Of a stretch of DNA of 64,000 bases, positions 60,645 through 64,000 are shown piece by piece; within the stretch, counting starts at the first letter, position 1, and each line of letters starts with the position of its first letter. The notes below the pieces were generated by a model. The model did no database searches and was not told the DNA's origin. It saw nothing but the letters and a program-made list of their open reading frames with translations. A program made the position numbers and the translations under genes. This stretch comes from Chryseolinea soli (GTDB lineage: Bacteria > Bacteroidota > Bacteroidia > Cytophagales > Cyclobacteriaceae), in contig NZ_CP032382.1 in NCBI RefSeq assembly GCF_003589925.1, positions 7,688,001 to 7,752,000 on the forward strand. Reading direction: 5' to 3'.

Positions 60645-61844
60645 ATGAAGAAACTCCTCCTATTACTCTTGATCGTGTGGAATACCACGTATTGCACCAC
60701 CCCCAAGACCACCACCCCTGCTCCCAGCGCCACAGCGACCACCCCAACCCAAAAGAAGGAAGTGCTCACCGGCGCTGCACAGCTCGATGTGCTGTTGCCC
60801 AAACTTCAAGGCAAACGCGTGGCATTGGTGGTGAATTATACGGCCACGGTGGGCAAAACCCACCTGGCCGATACGCTGAAAAGCCGCGGGGTCAACATCA
60901 TCAAGATCATGTCGCCGGAGCATGGCTTCCGGGGCAACGCCGCGGCTGGCGAACATGTGCAGGATGGTGTGGACACAAAAACGGGTCTGCCCGTCGTGTC
61001 GCTCTATGGCAACAATCGCAAGCCCACGTCCGAACAACTGGCCGACGTGGACATCGTGATCTTTGATATACAAGATGTGGGCGTACGGTTCTTTACCTAT
61101 GTCGGCACGCTGCACTACCTGATGGAGGCCTGCGCCGAAAATGGCAAGAAAGTGATCGTGCTGGACCGGCCCAATCCAAATGCATCCTACATCGACGGCC
61201 CTGTTTTGTCGATGGAGTTCAAATCGTTTATCGGCATGCATCCCGTGCCCGTGGTTCACGGCCTCACCGTGGGAGAATATGCGCAGGTAATCAACGGCGA
61301 AGGCTGGTTAGAGGGTGCAAAGAAATGCGAACTGGAAGTCGTTCCTTTGAAAAACTGGACGCATAACGATGCCTACTCACTCCCCTTAAAGCCTTCACCC
61401 AATCTTCCCAACGATCAGGCCGTGCGCCTGTATCCATCCATCTGCTTTTTTGAAGGCACACCCATCAGCCTGGGGCGCGGCACCCAAACCCCTTTCCAGG
61501 TGATTGGCCATCCCGACCTGAAGAGCCTCCCCTACCAGTTCACGCCGGTGGACATTCCGGGGATGGCAAACGATCCTCCACAAGAAGGCAAGTTGTGCTA
61601 CGGCCTCGACCTGCGACAAGTGCCCGTTGCCAAAAGACTCGACTTGCACTACCTGATCGACATGTACAAGATCTTCCCCGATAAAGAACATTTCTTTGTT
61701 CAACACTTCGAACGGTGGTCGGGCACAAAAGCCCTGCGACAACAGATCATCGACGGACTTTCCGAAGACCAGATCAGGGCTTCGTGGCAGAAAGACCTGG
61801 ATCAGTATAAAGCCATGCGCAAGAAATACCTGCTTTATCCCTAA
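60645..61844 (+). CDS. DUF1343 (NamZ-like, GH171) muramidase, putative lipoprotein
   Basis: The 399-residue protein begins MKKLLLLLLIVWNTTYCTTP, so it is probably lipidated at Cys17 although the preceding TTY is not a standard lipobox; a Thr/Pro-rich linker follows. The domain has MSPEHGFRG, VIFDIQDVGVRFFTYVGTLH, LDRPNP and HGLTVGEYA, hallmarks of DUF1343. A member from Bacillus, NamZ, is an exo-beta-N-acetylmuramidase. A peptidoglycan-recycling role is likely. It is divergent from the LolC/E-type gene. Confidence 0.88.
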   Translation: MKKLLLLLLIVWNTTYCTTPKTTTPAPSATATTPTQKKEVLTGAAQLDVLLPKLQGKRVALVVNYTATVGKTHLADTLKSRGVNIIKIMSPEHGFRGNAAAGEHVQDGVDTKTGLPVVSLYGNNRKPTSEQLADVDIVIFDIQDVGVRFFTYVGTLHYLMEACAENGKKVIVLDRPNPNASYIDGPVLSMEFKSFIGMHPVPVVHGLTVGEYAQVINGEGWLEGAKKCELEVVPLKNWTHNDAYSLPLKPSPNLPNDQAVRLYPSICFFEGTPISLGRGTQTPFQVIGHPDLKSLPYQFTPVDIPGMANDPPQEGKLCYGLDLRQVPVAKRLDLHYLIDMYKIFPDKEHFFVQHFERWSGTKALRQQIIDGLSEDQIRASWQKDLDQYKAMRKKYLLYP

Positions 61845-61883
61845 GTCTCATTTTCTCATTTGTTGAACGTCGCACACATCGTT

Positions 61884-62519
61884 ATGACCAAGGCTGAAAA
61901 AGTAAACGACATCCTCGCCATCCTCGAGCATTACTATCCGCATCCAGCCATTCCGTTGCATCACAAAGATGCCTACACGTTACTGATCTCCGTGTTGCTT
62001 TCGGCACAGTGCACCGACGAGCGCGTGAACAAGACCACACCATCGCTTTTTAAGCAGGCCGACAATCCTTATGATATGGTGAAGATGAGTGTCGATGAAA
62101 TTCGCGAGATCATCAAGCCGTGTGGCTTGTCGCCCATGAAGTCGAAGGGCATTTACGGGTTGTCGAAGATCTTGATCGACAAGTACGATGGGAAGGTACC
62201 CAATACGTTTGAGGCGTTGGAAGAATTGCCCGCCGTGGGACATAAGACGGCGTCGGTGGTGATGACGCAATGGTTTGGGGTGCCCGCGTTTCCGGTGGAT
62301 ACGCACATTCACCGCCTGGCGTATCGCTGGGGGTTATCGAATGGGAAAAGTGTGGAGCAGACGGAGAAGGATTTAAAGCGATTGATCCCGGAGTCGAAGT
62401 GGAACAAAGCGCATTTGCAGATCATCTACTTTGGCAGGGAATATTGTCCGGCAAGGGGACATGTTTGGGAGACCTGTCCTATTTGTTCGAAGTATATGCG
62501 GAAGGATTTGAGGGATTAA
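61884..62519 (+). CDS. nth: Endonuclease III (DNA glycosylase/AP lyase), atypical cluster end
   Basis: The 211-residue HhH-GPD protein has the helix-hairpin-helix LPAVGHKTASVVM with catalytic Lys121 and Asp139 in PVDTHIHR. It removes oxidised pyrimidines and nicks abasic sites. The C-terminal iron-sulfur motif, normally C-x6-C-x2-C-x5-C, is incomplete: CPARGHVWETCPICSKYM gives Cys188, 198 and 201 only. ATG at 61884 was chosen over a TTG at 61860. It is probably active, since the cluster is not catalytic, but likely without a normal 4Fe-4S cluster. Confidence 0.92.
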   Translation: MTKAEKVNDILAILEHYYPHPAIPLHHKDAYTLLISVLLSAQCTDERVNKTTPSLFKQADNPYDMVKMSVDEIREIIKPCGLSPMKSKGIYGLSKILIDKYDGKVPNTFEALEELPAVGHKTASVVMTQWFGVPAFPVDTHIHRLAYRWGLSNGKSVEQTEKDLKRLIPESKWNKAHLQIIYFGREYCPARGHVWETCPICSKYMRKDLRD

Positions 62520-62526
62520 TTTTTTC

Positions 62527-62579
62527 GCAAGTCTGAAGACTTGCTATATGACTGGTTCAAGTGTGAACACTTGAACCAG
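62527..62579. terminator. Two adjacent TGAA-loop hairpins between convergent genes
   Basis: Hairpin 1 (62527-62544) has GCAAGTC and GACTTGC; hairpin 2 (62552-62579) has CTGGTTCAAGTG and CACTTGAACCAG. Both have a TGAA loop and share CAAGT/ACTTG. They separate nth from the siroheme gene and probably end transcription both ways. The repeated core suggests a duplication. Confidence 0.75.
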
Positions 62580-62587
62580 CTTTGGCT

Positions 62588-63181
62588 TTATTTCACCACA
62601 GCGGCTTCTTCCAGCCACGACGCTGTGATCTCATTCAGAACCTTCACCTTTTGTCCAAAGTCGCCTTTGATCTGGTCGCGGATCTTTTGCATGTTGTCCA
62701 GCAGCTCGTTGGTGTTGTCGGGAATGGCCTCGTCGAGGTATTCGCGGATGCGCTTGGATATGGTCGGGGATTTGCCGTTGGTGGAGACGCCGATCTTCAG
62801 GTTTCCTTTTGTGACGACAGAGCCCAAATAGAAATCACAGAGGTCGGGCGTGTCGGCCACGTTGGTGAGGATGCGACGGGTGCGCGCCAGTTTCTTGATC
62901 GCTTCGTGCAAGCTGCGGTTGTCGGTGGCCAGGAGCACGATGTCTTTGTCCCACAGGTCCCACAATTTGAAATTTCTCTCGTATAGCTTCACCGTGGGAT
63001 GGGCTTTGGCCACGTCCTTAATGGCATCCTGAATCGTGCGGCCTACCAAGGTGACCTTGGCTGAAGGGCTGCTCTTGAGGATGGCCGTTAATTTTTCAAG
63101 GCCTACGTTGCCGCCGCCGACGATGAGGGTGTCGAGCGACTCCAGCTTGAGGAAAACGGGAAACAGGTTGTTGCGCTCCAT
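62588..63181 (-). CDS. Precorrin-2 dehydrogenase/sirohydrochlorin ferrochelatase (CysG-N/Met8-like)
   Basis: The 197-residue protein begins NNLFPVFLKLESLDTLIVGGGNVGLEK, with the NAD-binding GGGNVG, and continues with LATDN and LTNVADTPDLCDFYLGSVV, the Met8/CysG N-terminal pattern (Asp-Leu-Cys-Asp near the ferrochelatase site). It oxidises precorrin-2 to sirohydrochlorin and may insert iron, the last steps of siroheme synthesis. It follows cobA by 11 bases in one operon. Confidence 0.93.
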   Translation of the reverse strand: MERNNLFPVFLKLESLDTLIVGGGNVGLEKLTAILKSSPSAKVTLVGRTIQDAIKDVAKAHPTVKLYERNFKLWDLWDKDIVLLATDNRSLHEAIKKLARTRRILTNVADTPDLCDFYLGSVVTKGNLKIGVSTNGKSPTISKRIREYLDEAIPDNTNELLDNMQKIRDQIKGDFGQKVKVLNEITASWLEEAAVVK

Positions 63182-63192
63182 GGTGGTAACTT

Positions 63193-63978
63193 TTATTGAT
63201 AGTGTGTTGCTACTTCTTGTGTCACAGCGGCCAGGGCACGGGCGTGTTGCACCACTTCACCCACGACCATGATGGCCGGTGAGCCGATGCCTGCCAGCGA
63301 TGCCTTTGCAGCAATGTCGGACACGGTTCCCGTCACCAGCCTTTGGTTGGGGAGCGTACCGTTTTGGATGATGGCCGCCGGTGTTCCCGACTTTCCATGC
63401 GCCTGGAACAATTCCATGATCTCTTTCACTTTGTTGAGCCCCATGAGGATGACTACCGTTGCCGTAGATTGCGCAGCCAACGCCAGGTCGCCCGAAAGCT
63501 CGCCGGCTTTTGTCGTGCCGGTGATCACCCAAAAACTTTCACTCACGCCGCGTTCCGTTACCGGGATGTTCACACTGGCCGGCACGGCCAACGCGCTGCT
63601 AATGCCCGGCACCACGGTTGTTTGCACGCCATGCGCTTCCGCGAAAGCGATCTCTTCCGCACCCCGCCCAAACACGAACGGGTCGCCGCCTTTCAAGCGC
63701 ACCACGTGGCCATACACATAGGCGTAGTCGACGATCAATTCATTGATCTCGTCTTGTGTATGCGAATGCGCTCCCGCTCTTTTGCCCACCGAAAATGAGG
63801 GCACGTGCACGGGGATCATGTTCAAGATCTCTTCGGATACCAGCGCGTCATACAGCACCACGTCGGCCGTCTTCAGAACCATGAGGCCCTTCAGCGTCAT
63901 CAGTTCCGGGTCGCCGGGGCCGGCGCCTACCAGCGTGAGGCGGGGTACTTTTTCGAATGTGAATATCGTTGGTATCAT
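63193..63978 (-). CDS. cobA: Uroporphyrinogen-III C-methyltransferase
   Basis: The 261-residue SAM enzyme has GAGPGDPELMTLKG (N-terminal), the LKGGDPFVFGRGAEE motif and GISSALAVPASVNIPVTERG. It methylates uroporphyrinogen III twice to give precorrin-2. With the gene after it, it completes the route from uroporphyrinogen III to siroheme, the cofactor of sulfite and nitrite reductases. Both are separate proteins here, not fused as in E. coli CysG. hemL at 33279 feeds the same pathway. The gene ends at the right edge of the window. Confidence 0.95.
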   Translation of the reverse strand: MIPTIFTFEKVPRLTLVGAGPGDPELMTLKGLMVLKTADVVLYDALVSEEILNMIPVHVPSFSVGKRAGAHSHTQDEINELIVDYAYVYGHVVRLKGGDPFVFGRGAEEIAFAEAHGVQTTVVPGISSALAVPASVNIPVTERGVSESFWVITGTTKAGELSGDLALAAQSTATVVILMGLNKVKEIMELFQAHGKSGTPAAIIQNGTLPNQRLVTGTVSDIAAKASLAGIGSPAIMVVGEVVQHARALAAVTQEVATHYQ

Positions 63979-64000
63979 TTTGCTACAGCTACTTTTTCTA

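Overview
The window looks like chromosomal DNA of a Bacteroidota member, most likely a soil- or water-dwelling Cytophagales (Chryseolinea-like is a guess). Supporting signs are roughly 50% or higher GC, few Shine-Dalgarno sequences, many AQ-ending signal peptides, DUF4136 and DUF4412 proteins, a Bacteroidota EF-G paralogue, menaquinone and homospermidine-type genes, and above all a flexirubin-type aryl polyene pigment locus. No rRNA, tRNA, CRISPR array, prophage or plasmid gene was seen.

Region 1 (1-2858) holds the end of a DsbA/FrnE-like protein, a secreted Asp-box protein and a coiled-coil lipoprotein. Region 2 (2858-28147) is a continuous minus-strand block of about 25 tightly packed genes. 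It starts with a tyrosine ammonia-lyase and runs through a ketoreductase, three complete ketosynthases, two Cys-less ketosynthase-like proteins, two ACPs, two hot-dog dehydratases, a thioesterase, an LpxL-like acyltransferase, a methyltransferase, a halogenase-type flavoprotein, a polysaccharide deacetylase, a LolA-like carrier, a GT2/DUF2062 protein, a giant MMPL/acyltransferase/methyltransferase fusion, a CrtI-like oxidoreductase, a C45-type acyltransferase, AcpS and an adenylating enzyme. Together they would make 4-coumarate from tyrosine, activate it, extend it on ACP to a conjugated polyene, tailor the ring, and attach and export the product to the outer membrane. DarA and DarB, which make the dialkylresorcinol half of flexirubin, are not in the window.

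Region 3 (28148-36525) begins with a small REPtron: a frameshifted RAYT transposase flanked by palindromic REP copies, with a further copy at 36477. An outer-membrane protein, a GAF/PAS sensor without an output domain, hemL and a TPR/periplasmic-binding-type protein follow. Region 4 (36526-50085) is mostly housekeeping: guaA, outer-membrane and DUF4136 proteins, PAP2 phosphatase, an OmpR-type two-component system with phased repeats nearby, a Usp-like protein, a YoaK-like protein, menA, a GreA-like protein, two tandem glutathione peroxidases, argS and a deoxyhypusine-synthase-like enzyme.

Region 5 (50348-64000) contains a START protein, a divergent arginase-family/arginine decarboxylase pair (with the DHS-like gene, a likely polyamine set), a DUF4412 protein, an EF-G paralogue lacking the catalytic His, an SRPBCC protein, a GT2 enzyme, a LolC/E-type permease, a NamZ-like muramidase, endonuclease III with an incomplete iron-sulfur motif, and the siroheme genes. 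Two gene breaks stand out: an A11 run splits GT2 from DUF2062, and a one-base shift breaks the RAYT gene.
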